DNA of 64,000 nt from an uncultured Prevotella sp. (GTDB lineage Bacteria > Bacteroidota > Bacteroidia > Bacteroidales > Bacteroidaceae), in assembly GCA_900550035.1 (NCBI GenBank), contig URQS01000004.1, positions 22,328-86,327 on the forward strand, written 5' to 3'. The position numbers were made by a program, and so were the translations under genes. The stretch's first letter is position 1, and the number at the start of each line of letters is the position of its first letter. The notes below the pieces were generated by a model that worked only from the letters and a program-made list of their open reading frames with translations, made no database searches and was not told the DNA's origin. Of this stretch, positions 32,682-41,125 are shown piece after piece.

Positions 32682-34241
32682 ATGAACAACAAGGAATATA
32701 TAGCCGAACTGTCCCGACATACGGGATTCTCGCAAGATGACACACAGCGTATGGTGCGTTGTGTGGTGGAATGTATGTCGCAGAAGTTTGATGAAGGCGT
32801 GGGAATCTGGATAGCCAATTTTGGAATCTTCGAGATCAAGAAGCGTATGGAGCGTATCGTTGTCAATCCGTCAAATGGGCAGCGTATGCTTGTGCCGCCA
32901 AAGATTGTTGTGGCTTTCAAGGCTGAGACATCGGTGAGAAAAACGGCTAATTCGGTTAAGGGTGCTATTGACATTACTGAGTTTTGTCAGACTTTGACCG
33001 AGCGCTACGGCTTGAACGACAATGACGCCTTGAGCTTTGTACATTTCATGTTTGAGACGGTCAGTGAAGAACTGCTTGTACATCCCGATGGAACAGTGAA
33101 GATAAAAGGACTTGGTTCGTTTAAGACAGGTCGCAGCAAATTTGCGTTTACTCCAGAGGTGATGTTGCGTGATCGTATCAACCGTCCTTTCCTACAGTTT
33201 GAAACGGTTGTGTTGAACGAAGGGGTAGACTTCTCGGAGATGGATGAAGATGACTTTGTGGATTCGGAAGACAATGAAGAGGAAATTTCTACAACAGAGA
33301 CTGACATTGATAGCTTAGTTGAAACCAATACCGTAGAGAGGGCTATTCCAGTGGCAGAGGCTGCTATAGAAGCGAATGATGCTTTGCATAATGCAGATGA
33401 GCCAGAAGTTACAGCTGATGCTGTTTTGCAAAATGTAGAGGTTAAGACCGAACCTGCAGAGATGGTTAAGGAGAATTTGGAGTTGGCTGATGACAACGTT
33501 GAAGTCGAATCGTCAGTTGAAGCCGAATCCTCTGCCGAAAGTGAGGATGTAACTGATGTACAGTGCGAATGCAAAAAGGAGGATACAGCTGCTTGTAATC
33601 ATTCGGATGTTGAGCAGTTGGAACGTGAACGATGCCGTAAGATGGCAGAGCTACTTATGTCTAAAAAAAATAAACATAAGGAAGAAGAACCAAAGGTGGT
33701 TTGCAGGCAAAAGAATCCCAAACTGACGTATTGGCTCTCTGCTTTGTCATTTTTGCTATTGCTTTGTATAGGAGCAGGGTTGTATGCGCTTTATGTAAGG
33801 ATAGAGGCGAGAAATCAAGCCATAGAAAAACTTGAGAAGCAAATAGAAGAAAGAAAACAGGCATTGTCAAAGCAAGTAGTTGCTAAAAATAAAGTTCAAC
33901 CAGTTGAAAAGGTTGAAAATAGTGAGTCGATAGCCAGAAAGGATTCTGTGGCAGAGACAAAGCCTGTTGCTGAGGTTAAGTCAGCCGTAGAGTCAAAGCC
34001 ACAGGTGCAGACCAGTATAACAGATTATAACTATGACGCACGTGTGAGAACCGGTGCGTATGTTATAGTCGGTATAGACCAAGTGGTGACTGTCCAAAAA
34101 GGACAGACCCTTGCATCTATCAGTAAGGCTTTCTTGGGCGATGGCATGGAGTGCTATGTCGAAGTACTGAACAAATGTACAGAGGTGAAACCTGGTGAAA
34201 AATTGAAAATCCCCAAGCTTAAACTTAAGAAAAGAATCTGA
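32682..34241 (+). CDS. Membrane protein with two HU-like domains, a single TM segment and a C-terminal LysM domain
   Basis: 519 residues with four modules. (1) An HU/IHF-like DNA-binding domain at 1-92, with the core FGIFEIKKRMERIVVNPSNGQ and its Asn-Pro arm motif. (2) A second HU-like domain at about 96-185 lacking the arm Pro (IKGLGSFK...LQFETVV). (3) An acidic, low-complexity stretch of about 130 residues and a basic segment, then one TM helix at about 348-370 (YWLSALSFLLLLCIGAGLYALYV). (4) A short coiled coil and a C-terminal LysM-like domain (VTVQKGQTLASISKAFLGDG...LKIPKLKLKK). The basic residues before the TM place the N-terminus inside, so HU would be cytoplasmic and LysM periplasmic. 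A nucleoid-wall link is inferred. Confidence 0.88.
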   Translation: MNNKEYIAELSRHTGFSQDDTQRMVRCVVECMSQKFDEGVGIWIANFGIFEIKKRMERIVVNPSNGQRMLVPPKIVVAFKAETSVRKTANSVKGAIDITEFCQTLTERYGLNDNDALSFVHFMFETVSEELLVHPDGTVKIKGLGSFKTGRSKFAFTPEVMLRDRINRPFLQFETVVLNEGVDFSEMDEDDFVDSEDNEEEISTTETDIDSLVETNTVERAIPVAEAAIEANDALHNADEPEVTADAVLQNVEVKTEPAEMVKENLELADDNVEVESSVEAESSAESEDVTDVQCECKKEDTAACNHSDVEQLERERCRKMAELLMSKKNKHKEEEPKVVCRQKNPKLTYWLSALSFLLLLCIGAGLYALYVRIEARNQAIEKLEKQIEERKQALSKQVVAKNKVQPVEKVENSESIARKDSVAETKPVAEVKSAVESKPQVQTSITDYNYDARVRTGAYVIVGIDQVVTVQKGQTLASISKAFLGDGMECYVEVLNKCTEVKPGEKLKIPKLKLKKRI

Positions 34242-34381
34242 AAAAATAACTGATTGTATGCAATAATTCGCTTCCCTTATATTATTAATAAGGTGTAGAT
34301 TGTTGCCATGTTGCTTTTTGTCAACAAAAGAGGGTACGGACATGCTGTTTTTGCCCTTCCGAAATAAATAAGTTGGTTTTA

Positions 34382-34412
34382 TTTGTTCTTCTCGAAAATA
34401 AATTGTAACTTC
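34382..34412 (+). promoter_or_regulatory. Promoter of serC
   Basis: TTTG (34382-34385), 19-base spacer, TAACTTCG (34405-34412; one mismatch to TAnnTTTG). The start codon is 46 bases downstream. Confidence 0.65.
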
Positions 34413-34457
34413 GCTATCGAAAGAACATTTAAATATTAACTTAATAACAAACAGCAC

Positions 34458-35525
34458 ATGAAGAAGTACAACTTTAATGCTGGTCCTTCAATACTCCCGC
34501 GTGAAGTGATTGAGAATACAGCAAAACAGATTTTAGATTTTAACGGCTCAGGACTCTCTTTGGCAGAGATTAGCCATAGAGCCAAGGACTTCCAGCCCGT
34601 AGTAGACGAGGCTGTAGCCCTTATCAAGGAACTTTTAGGAGTTCCCGAGGGATATTCTGTATTGTTCCTTGGTGGAGGTGCTTCGCTTGAATTCTGTATG
34701 GTTCCTTTCAACTTCCTTATCAAGAAGGCTGGTTATGTAAACACTGGTACTTGGGCTAAGAAGGCTATGAAGGAAGCAAAATTGTTCGGAGATGTTGTTG
34801 AAGTAGCTTCATCAGCCGAAGCCGGCTACACATACTATCCGAAGGACTACGAATGCCCTGCTGATTTGGATTATTTGCACATCACTACTAACAACACAAT
34901 TTACGGTACAGAAATTCGTAAAGACCCAGAAGTTCCTGTAAGACTCATTGGTGATATGTCGTCAGACATCTTCAGCCGCCCAATTGACGTGGCTAAGTAC
35001 GACTGCATCTATGCCGGTGCTCAGAAGAACCTTGCAATGGCAGGTGTTACACTTGTTATCGTGAAGGACGAAGTGTTGGGCAAGGCTCCTCGTCAGATTC
35101 CTACAATGCTCGACTATCGCACACACGTAGAGAAGGGTTCTATGTTCAATACACCTCCAGTAGTGCCTATCTATTGTGCTCTTGAGACATTGCGTTGGAT
35201 TAAGAAGAACGGTGGAGTAGAGGAGATGGACCGTCGTGCCAAGGAGCGTGCCGAGATGCTGTATGCTGAAATCGATCGCAACAAGTTGTTCCGTGGTACT
35301 GTAGAGCCAGAGTCTCGCTCACTTATGAACATCTGCTTCGTTATGAACGATGAGTATAAGGATCTTGAGAAGCCGTTCCTCGACTATGCAGTAGCTCATG
35401 GTATGGTAGGTATCAAGGGTCACCGCTCAGTAGGCGGATTCCGTGCAAGCTGCTACAATGCTCTTCCGCTTGAGTGTGTAGAGGCTCTTGTTAAGTGCAT
35501 GCAGGATTTTGAGGCAGAGCACTAA
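34458..35525 (+). CDS. serC: Phosphoserine aminotransferase
   Basis: 355 residues, the usual SerC size. It converts 3-phosphohydroxypyruvate to O-phosphoserine with glutamate. Seen are the N-terminal NFNAGPSILPREVI, the FLGGGASLEF phosphate-binding region, GDMSSDIFSRPIDV with the PLP-binding Asp/Ser, and the PLP lysine in YAGAQKNLAMAG. The C-terminus has the family end KGHRSVGGFRASCYNALPLECVEAL. It is first in the serC-serA-DUF1015 order characteristic of Bacteroidales. Confidence 0.97.
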   Translation: MKKYNFNAGPSILPREVIENTAKQILDFNGSGLSLAEISHRAKDFQPVVDEAVALIKELLGVPEGYSVLFLGGGASLEFCMVPFNFLIKKAGYVNTGTWAKKAMKEAKLFGDVVEVASSAEAGYTYYPKDYECPADLDYLHITTNNTIYGTEIRKDPEVPVRLIGDMSSDIFSRPIDVAKYDCIYAGAQKNLAMAGVTLVIVKDEVLGKAPRQIPTMLDYRTHVEKGSMFNTPPVVPIYCALETLRWIKKNGGVEEMDRRAKERAEMLYAEIDRNKLFRGTVEPESRSLMNICFVMNDEYKDLEKPFLDYAVAHGMVGIKGHRSVGGFRASCYNALPLECVEALVKCMQDFEAEH

Positions 35526-35569
35526 ACTGTAGCGTTATCTTATCGTATAATTATTAAAAATCGTTTACT

Positions 35570-36487
35570 ATGAAAATATTGGTGGCAACCGAGAAACCGT
35601 TTGCAGCAGCAGCCGTGAATGGTATTAAGGCAGAAATTGAAGGAGCGGGCAACGAGCTTGTTCTCCTTGAGAAATATACTGACAAGCAGCAGCTTCTCGA
35701 CGCTGTAGTTGATGCCGATGCAATGATTATCCGTTCGGACAAGGTTACTCCCGAGGTGCTCGACGCTGCTAAGCAGCTCAAGATTGTAGTTCGTGCAGGT
35801 GCCGGATACGACAATGTAGACTGTGCTTATGCCAAGGAGAAGGGTGTAGTCGTTGAGAATACACCTGGACAGAACTCGAATGCTGTTGCCGAACTTGTAT
35901 TCGGTTTGCTGGTTTATGCAGTTCGTAATTTCTACAACGGCAAGTCTGGTTCTGAACTTCTGGGCAAGAAGCTTGGTATTCTCGCTTTTGGTAATGTAGG
36001 TCGCAATGTGGCTCGCATCGCAAAGGGCTTCGGTATGGAAGTTTCTGCTTACGACGCTTTCTGTCCGAAGGAAGCTATTGAGGCTGCTGGTGTTACTGCT
36101 GTTGATTCGCAGGATGCTCTCTTCGAGAATTGTGATGTGGTTTCGCTCCATATTCCCGCTACTCCTCAGACCAAGCAGAGTATCAATGCCGCTCTTGTCG
36201 GTAAGATGAAGAAGAATGCTATCCTCGTTAACACAGCACGCAAGGAAGTAATCAATGAGCCTGAGTTGCTCAAACTTATGGAAGAGCGCACCGATATCAA
36301 GTACGTTACCGATATTATGCCTGATGCAGATGCTGAGTTCCGTAAATTTGAAGGTCGCTACTTCTCTACACCTAAGAAGATGGGTGCACAGACAGCCGAG
36401 GCCAACATAAATGCAGGTATTGCTGCTGCTAAGCAGATAAATGCTTTCTTCAATGAGGGATGCACTAAGTATCAAGTAAACAAGTAA
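35570..36487 (+). CDS. serA: D-3-phosphoglycerate dehydrogenase, short form
   Basis: 305 residues, lacking the ACT regulatory and intervening domains. It catalyses the first step of serine synthesis, oxidising 3-phosphoglycerate with NAD. The Rossmann motif is LGILAFGNVGRNVARIA. The catalytic Arg is in VNTARKEVIN and Glu in MPDADAEF. The usual catalytic His (in TPHIGAST) is replaced by Lys in STPKKMGAQTAEA. This matches the short class known from Entamoeba and Bacteroides-type enzymes. Without ACT, serine feedback inhibition is not expected. It lies 44 bases after serC. Confidence 0.95.
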   Translation: MKILVATEKPFAAAAVNGIKAEIEGAGNELVLLEKYTDKQQLLDAVVDADAMIIRSDKVTPEVLDAAKQLKIVVRAGAGYDNVDCAYAKEKGVVVENTPGQNSNAVAELVFGLLVYAVRNFYNGKSGSELLGKKLGILAFGNVGRNVARIAKGFGMEVSAYDAFCPKEAIEAAGVTAVDSQDALFENCDVVSLHIPATPQTKQSINAALVGKMKKNAILVNTARKEVINEPELLKLMEERTDIKYVTDIMPDADAEFRKFEGRYFSTPKKMGAQTAEANINAGIAAAKQINAFFNEGCTKYQVNK

Positions 36488-36494
36488 TATACAT

Positions 36495-36579
36495 AAAGCC
36501 CTACCCCCAACCCCTCCCCATCGTAAAGAGGGAAGTAGAATGTTTATAAAAAATGATAATTCTCTGGGGATAGGGCTTT
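36495..36579. terminator. Long hairpin between serA and the DUF1015 gene
   Basis: Arms AAAGCCCTACCCCCA (36495-36509) and TGGGGATAGGGCTTT (36565-36579) pair over 15 bases with one mismatch around a 55-base loop. It may attenuate transcription into DUF1015 or act as an mRNA-stabilising structure; no T-run follows directly. Confidence 0.5.
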
Positions 36580-36617
36580 AACTGATTCCTTAAAATCTAA
36601 AAACGATTAAAAATTTT

Positions 36618-37864
36618 ATGGCTACAATAAAACCCTTTAAAGGACTGCGCCCTCCACACGATTTGGTGGAGCGTGTAGAGTCACGACCTTACGATGTCCT
36701 CAACTCGGAAGAAGCCCGTGCCGAAGCAGGCGATAACGAGATGAGTCTTTATCATATCATCAAACCCGAGATTGATTTCGAACCAGGTGCAAGCGAGTAC
36801 GACCCTCGTGTCTACAAGCAGGCTGCCGACAACTTCCGTAAATTCCAGGAGAAAGGTTGGCTTGTACAGGACGACAAGGAGCAGTATTACATCTACGCCC
36901 AGACAATGAATGGCAAGACACAGTACGGTCTCGTTGTAGGAGCCTTCGTCAATGACTATATGAACGGTGTAATCAAGAAGCACGAGCTTACTCGTCGAGA
37001 CAAAGAGGAAGACCGTATGAAGCATGTGCGCGTATGCGATGCCAATATCGAGCCTGTATTCTTTGCCTATCCCGACAACAGCGTGCTCGACGAACTCATC
37101 AACCGCTATGCCGCTACAGTACCTGTTTATGATTTCATAGCACCTATTGACGGTTTCCGCCATCAGTTCTGGACAATTTCCGATGATAAGGACATTGCCA
37201 CCATTACAGAGGAATTCCGCAAAATGCCAGCCCTCTACATAGCCGACGGCCATCATCGTAGTGCAGCGGCAGCCCTTGTAGGAGCCGAGAAGGCTAAGCA
37301 GAATCCGCAGCATGTAGGCAATGAGGAGTACAACTACTTCATGGCGGTATGTTTCCAGGCTTCACAGCTTACAATCCTTGACTACAATCGTGTAGTAAAG
37401 GATTTGAATGGAATGTCGTCGGAGGAGTTCTTGAAGGCATTGGAGGCTGACTTCATCGTTAAGTGTGAGGGCGCTGACGAATACAAGCCACAGCATCTGC
37501 ACGAGTTCTCGCTCTATCTTGACGGCAAGTGGTATTGTCTTGAGGCCAAGGAAGGAACATACGACGGCACTGACCCAATCGGAGTGCTCGATGTAGACAT
37601 CTCAAGCCGACTGATTCTCAACAAGTTGCTTGGTATAACAGATTTGCGTTCTGATAAGCGCATCGATTTTGTCGGTGGTCTTCGCGGACTCGGCGAATTG
37701 AAGCGTCGGTGGATAGTGGCGAAATGCGTGTGGCTTTAGCTCTCTATCCCGTCACAATGCAGCAGATTATGGACATAGCCGACAGCGGCAAGATTATGCC
37801 TCCTAAGGCTACATGGTTTGAGCCGAAACTCCGCTCTGGGCTTGTTATCCACAAACTTGGTTAA
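36618..37864 (+). pseudogene. DUF1015 family protein with a single-base frameshift near the C-terminus
   Basis: The uncharacterised DUF1015 family accompanies serC-serA in Bacteroidales. The protein starts IKPFKGLRPPHDLVERVESRPYDVL and has the hallmark YIADGHHRSAAA around residue 210, plus KHELTRRDKEEDR. The first frame ends at 37739 after VGGLRGLGELKRR. The expected end continues in another frame from 37709 (VDSGEMRVALALYPVTMQQ, then IMDIADSGKIMPPKATWFEPK) to a stop at 37862-37864. One base seems missing around 37707-37709. The function is unknown. Sequence error is as likely as true inactivation because the lost part is conserved and otherwise undamaged. Confidence 0.9.
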
Positions 37865-37893
37865 GTTATTAGTTTTTAATTAATACCTTACAG

Positions 37894-37932
37894 TAGGAGG
37901 TTATGGTGTCCACGCCTTAGCCTCCTATTTTT
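37894..37932 (+). terminator. Terminator after the serine operon
   Basis: TAGGAGG (37894-37900) pairs with CCTCCTA (37921-37927), with extra pairing inside (TGG/CCT region), followed by TTTTT. Confidence 0.75.
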
Positions 37933-38008
37933 GTTATTTATTGGCTTTCATTTGTTGCGAGATTATTAATTAATAACTGATAATTAATAATTTATAATTT
38001 ATTTGCAC

Positions 38009-38016
38009 TATCTTTG
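38009..38016 (+). promoter_or_regulatory. -7 element of the yigZ-like gene
   Basis: TATCTTTG, 27 bases before the ATG at 38043. A TTG codon at 38028 would lie almost on the transcription start, so the ATG is preferred. Confidence 0.6.
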
Positions 38017-38042
38017 CATATTATTTATTGAACAACGAGCAA

Positions 38043-38642
38043 ATGGAGCTGATAGATGAATATTTGACAATAACAGACAGCCCTGCAGAGGGCTTTTACA
38101 GTGAGAAACGAAGCAAGTTTCTCGCTTTTGCCTTTCATGTCACCACAGAAGAGGAGGTGAAAAACATTGTTGCCGAACATCGCAAGAAGTATTACGATGC
38201 CCGCCATGTTTGTTGGGCATATACTCTCGGAGCCGACCATTCGCAATTTCGTGCCAATGACGATGGCGAACCGAGTAGCACTGCCGGCAAACCAATACTC
38301 GGACAGATTACTAAAAACGACCTTACAGATATCCTCATCATCGTTGTGAGATATTATGGAGGAGTGAATCTTGGCACTAGTGGACTCATAGTAGCCTATC
38401 GCACAGCAGCTGCTGAAGCTATAGCCGCTGCCGAGATCGTGAAGCTCTACAAGGAAGAGGAGGTAGTCTACGACTTTCCTTATATAATGATGAACGATGT
38501 GATGAAGATAATCAAGGAGATGTCGCCTCGCATTGTAGGTCAGACTTACGACAACACCTGTGAGATACGATTGTCAATAAGGGCCTCGGAGGCTCCGGTA
38601 TTGAAAGAGAAATTAGAGAAACTGTCGTTCAAGGACGACTGA
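38043..38642 (+). CDS. YigZ/IMPACT family protein
   Basis: 199 residues from ATG 38043. The family has an N-terminal domain with the signature RKKYYDARHVCWAYTLGADHSQFRANDDGEPSSTAGKPIL and a ferredoxin-like C-terminal domain. Eukaryotic IMPACT modulates GCN2; the bacterial YigZ role is not firmly known. KFLAFAFHVTTEEEV and the GGVNLGTSGLIVAYR segment are standard. It is followed after 47 bases by the BNR-repeat hydrolase, possibly in one transcript. Confidence 0.93.
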   Translation: MELIDEYLTITDSPAEGFYSEKRSKFLAFAFHVTTEEEVKNIVAEHRKKYYDARHVCWAYTLGADHSQFRANDDGEPSSTAGKPILGQITKNDLTDILIIVVRYYGGVNLGTSGLIVAYRTAAAEAIAAAEIVKLYKEEEVVYDFPYIMMNDVMKIIKEMSPRIVGQTYDNTCEIRLSIRASEAPVLKEKLEKLSFKDD

Positions 38643-38689
38643 ACCGAAAATCCATAAAAAGCCCATAGAAGCTTATATAACTAAACCCA

Positions 38690-40360
38690 ATGAACAAATA
38701 TTTATTCTCTATATGTATGGCAGGTGCAATGTTCTTGCATCCTGCCTCTGCCCAGAATAATTTGGACAATCTGTTGGCACCTCGTGTCACTGGTGTTTCT
38801 CCATCCGATGCCTATATTGGTTTGAGCAGAATGGCTGATGGAGAAATCAGACATTACAATTATGGTGAACACCCTGAGGAAGACAAGCCTCTTAATCTGT
38901 CGAGCCGTGATAACGGACTTACTTGGAAGAAGGTTCACCTCTCGCGTGATTTGTCCTATGCCGACCAACGCTCACCCGTGAGCGGAGAATATATACGTCT
39001 GTTTTGTGCTAACAATAAAGTATATGCCATGCGCACAGATGGAGGACTCGACGGAGGACGCACCATCAAGGTTATTGACAACAAGGCTGGCATCATGAAC
39101 AAGCCGCCTATCTTTATCCGTAATGGCAAGCGCATTATCTCAGGTGCCCACCGTACCGACCGGAGTGGCTCTTATGTATATTATTCTGATGATGACGGAC
39201 TTACGTGGAAAGCATCTACCCAAGTCACTGCTCCCCCTCATGTGAAAGGCGGTTTTCATCAAGGAGTGCGTTGGAATCATAATGCTGTAGAACCAACGAT
39301 AGTTGAGCTTAATGACGGACGCCTTTGGATGATTATGCGCACAGCACAAGACAAGCATTATCAGTCGTTCTCGTCAGATGGCGGCGAGACATGGAGCGAG
39401 GCGACACCCTCTCCTTTCTATGGAACCATCACAATGCCTACGTTGTATCGAATGGGTGATGGCCGACTGCTGTTCTTTTGGTGCAATACCACTCCTTTGC
39501 CCGAATTGCCTACTGCCAATGGAGTATGGGATGATGTGTTCACCAATCGCGACGCTCTGCATGCTGCTATCTCCGAGGACGATGGAAGAACATGGATAGG
39601 ATTCCGCGAATTGCTGCTTAATGATGAGCGAAATTCAAGTAACTTTGGCACAACACGGCCTGGCGAAGACAAGAGTGTACATCAGGTGCAGGCTGTAGAG
39701 GTAGCACCTGGCAAGATTCTTGTGTCTGCCGGACAGCATAAGTTATGTCGCAAGTTGCTTCTATTTGATGTAAAATGGCTATACGAAAAGGAAAGAACAT
39801 GCGACTTCAGTGAAGGGTTGGCCAATTGGTCTGCATTCCGTTATTATAAAGGCATTGTGGGACATTGTTGCTACAATCGCCAGGTGGCCCCTCTACTGAC
39901 TGCTCATCCCGACAATGCGCAACTTAAGGTAATGCGCATAGGCTATACACCCAACGATTCTTTGCTTAATGATGTGGATGGAGCCTTATGGAATTTTCCT
40001 GCCACACGAAATGGAGAGGTTGGTGTGCGTGTCAAGATGGGCGAATCGTCCAAGCCTATTCAGCTTATCTTAAACGACCGATGGTTTAATCCTACCGACA
40101 GTGTGTCTGCTGCTGAAGGTTTATACGTTATTTCCATTAGCCGCAAGCACTTGGGCATTAAGGACAACCGCTGGCATGACTTAGTGGTGAAATGGGAAGA
40201 AAACAAGAACGCATCTGTTTGGATAGACAATAAGAAACGCCATAGCATAAAATGCAGGAAACGTACCGAGCATGGCGTCTCCTATTTGCATCTGTTGGGA
40301 GGACGCATTCCCGATAATACTGGCGTGTTGATAGAAAAAGTATATAGCAAAAGCCGATAG
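38690..40360 (+). CDS. Secreted BNR/Asp-box beta-propeller protein (sialidase-like), with C-terminal lectin-like domain
   Basis: 556 residues with a signal peptide (MNKYLFSICMAGAMFLHPASAQ). Four Asp-box motifs mark a six-bladed propeller: SSRDNGLTW, YSDDDGLTW, SSDGGETW and SEDDGRTW. The region from about 380 on (CDFSEGLANWSAFRYYKG...WHDLVVKWEENKNASVWIDNKKRH) looks like a concanavalin/LamG-type sandwich. The canonical GH33 FRIP/YRIP motif is not seen, so sialidase activity is uncertain. Other Asp-box glycoside hydrolases fit as well. It is likely periplasmic or surface-exposed. Confidence 0.8.
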   Translation: MNKYLFSICMAGAMFLHPASAQNNLDNLLAPRVTGVSPSDAYIGLSRMADGEIRHYNYGEHPEEDKPLNLSSRDNGLTWKKVHLSRDLSYADQRSPVSGEYIRLFCANNKVYAMRTDGGLDGGRTIKVIDNKAGIMNKPPIFIRNGKRIISGAHRTDRSGSYVYYSDDDGLTWKASTQVTAPPHVKGGFHQGVRWNHNAVEPTIVELNDGRLWMIMRTAQDKHYQSFSSDGGETWSEATPSPFYGTITMPTLYRMGDGRLLFFWCNTTPLPELPTANGVWDDVFTNRDALHAAISEDDGRTWIGFRELLLNDERNSSNFGTTRPGEDKSVHQVQAVEVAPGKILVSAGQHKLCRKLLLFDVKWLYEKERTCDFSEGLANWSAFRYYKGIVGHCCYNRQVAPLLTAHPDNAQLKVMRIGYTPNDSLLNDVDGALWNFPATRNGEVGVRVKMGESSKPIQLILNDRWFNPTDSVSAAEGLYVISISRKHLGIKDNRWHDLVVKWEENKNASVWIDNKKRHSIKCRKRTEHGVSYLHLLGGRIPDNTGVLIEKVYSKSR

Positions 40361-40386
40361 GGGAAAAATAAATCTTTGAATGTATG

Positions 40387-40418
40387 ATAAGGCTATGGCG
40401 AGAACGCCATAGCCTTAT
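40387..40418. terminator. Bidirectional terminator between the sialidase-like gene and the ABC operon
   Basis: A perfect 14-bp stem: ATAAGGCTATGGCG and CGCCATAGCCTTAT with a 4-base loop, between convergent genes. Confidence 0.8.
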
Positions 40419-40423
40419 TCATA

Positions 40424-41097
40424 CTACATTTCTACCTGATTAACAATCTCTCCATCAAACATATGAATTACTCTATCTGCATAATTCGCATCGTGTAGGA
40501 GTGGGTCACCATCACTATGGTTGTGCCCTCCTTGTGCAATTCCGAAAGCAAGTCCATCACTTCCTTGCCATTCTTTGAGTCAAGATTACCCGTAGGCTCA
40601 TCGGCAAGAATCAGTTTAGGACGAGGAAGTATGGCTCGGGCAATGGCTGTGCGTTGCTGCTGACCACCCGAAAGCTGCGAAGGGTAATGCTTGGCACGAT
40701 GGGATATAGCCACACGCTCCATCACCTCCTCGGCACGCTTGCGGCGTTCCTTGCCCGACACTCCAATATAGAGGAGCGGCAACTCGATGTTCTCCACCAC
40801 ATTCAACTCATCAATGAGGTTGAAGCTCTGGAACACAAAACCTATCATGCCTCTTCTTATCAAGGTGCGCTCACTCTCCTTCAGCGTGCTCACATCCTTG
40901 CCGTTGAGCAGATAGCTGCCGCTTGTGGGATTGTTGAGCAAACCTATTATATTAAGTAATGTGGACTTGCCGCAACCCGAAGGTCCCATAATGGCTACAA
41001 ACTCGCCTTCCTTCACCTCCAAGCTGACGTTGCGGAGTGCCCAAGTCTCTACTTCTTCTGTCTGAAATACTTTCTTTATATTATCTAACTTAATCAT
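40424..41097 (-). pseudogene. ABC transporter ATP-binding protein (MacB/LolD type) with a single-base frameshift at the 3' end
   Basis: The ATPase partner of the following permease. Motifs are intact: Walker A GPSGCGKSTLLN, Q-loop FQSFNLIDEL, signature LSGGQQQRTAIARAI, Walker B LILADEPTGNLD, and H-loop VTHS. The first frame ends at 40468 with MRIMQIE. The expected end DANYADRVIHMFDGEIVN-QVEM reads in another frame from 40492 to a stop at 40424. One base appears to be missing near 40493-40499. The lost part follows all catalytic motifs, so activity might survive even if the shift is real. It is the last gene of the tolC-like efflux operon. Confidence 0.9.
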
Positions 41098-41125
41098 AAT
41101 CATTTTGTTTTTTAGTAAATTAATA

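Noticed and set aside
38690..40360. Calling the Asp-box protein an exo-alpha-sialidase (nanH)
   Set aside because: No FRIP/YRIP arginine motif seen; only the propeller Asp boxes are certain, so a specific activity was not assigned.
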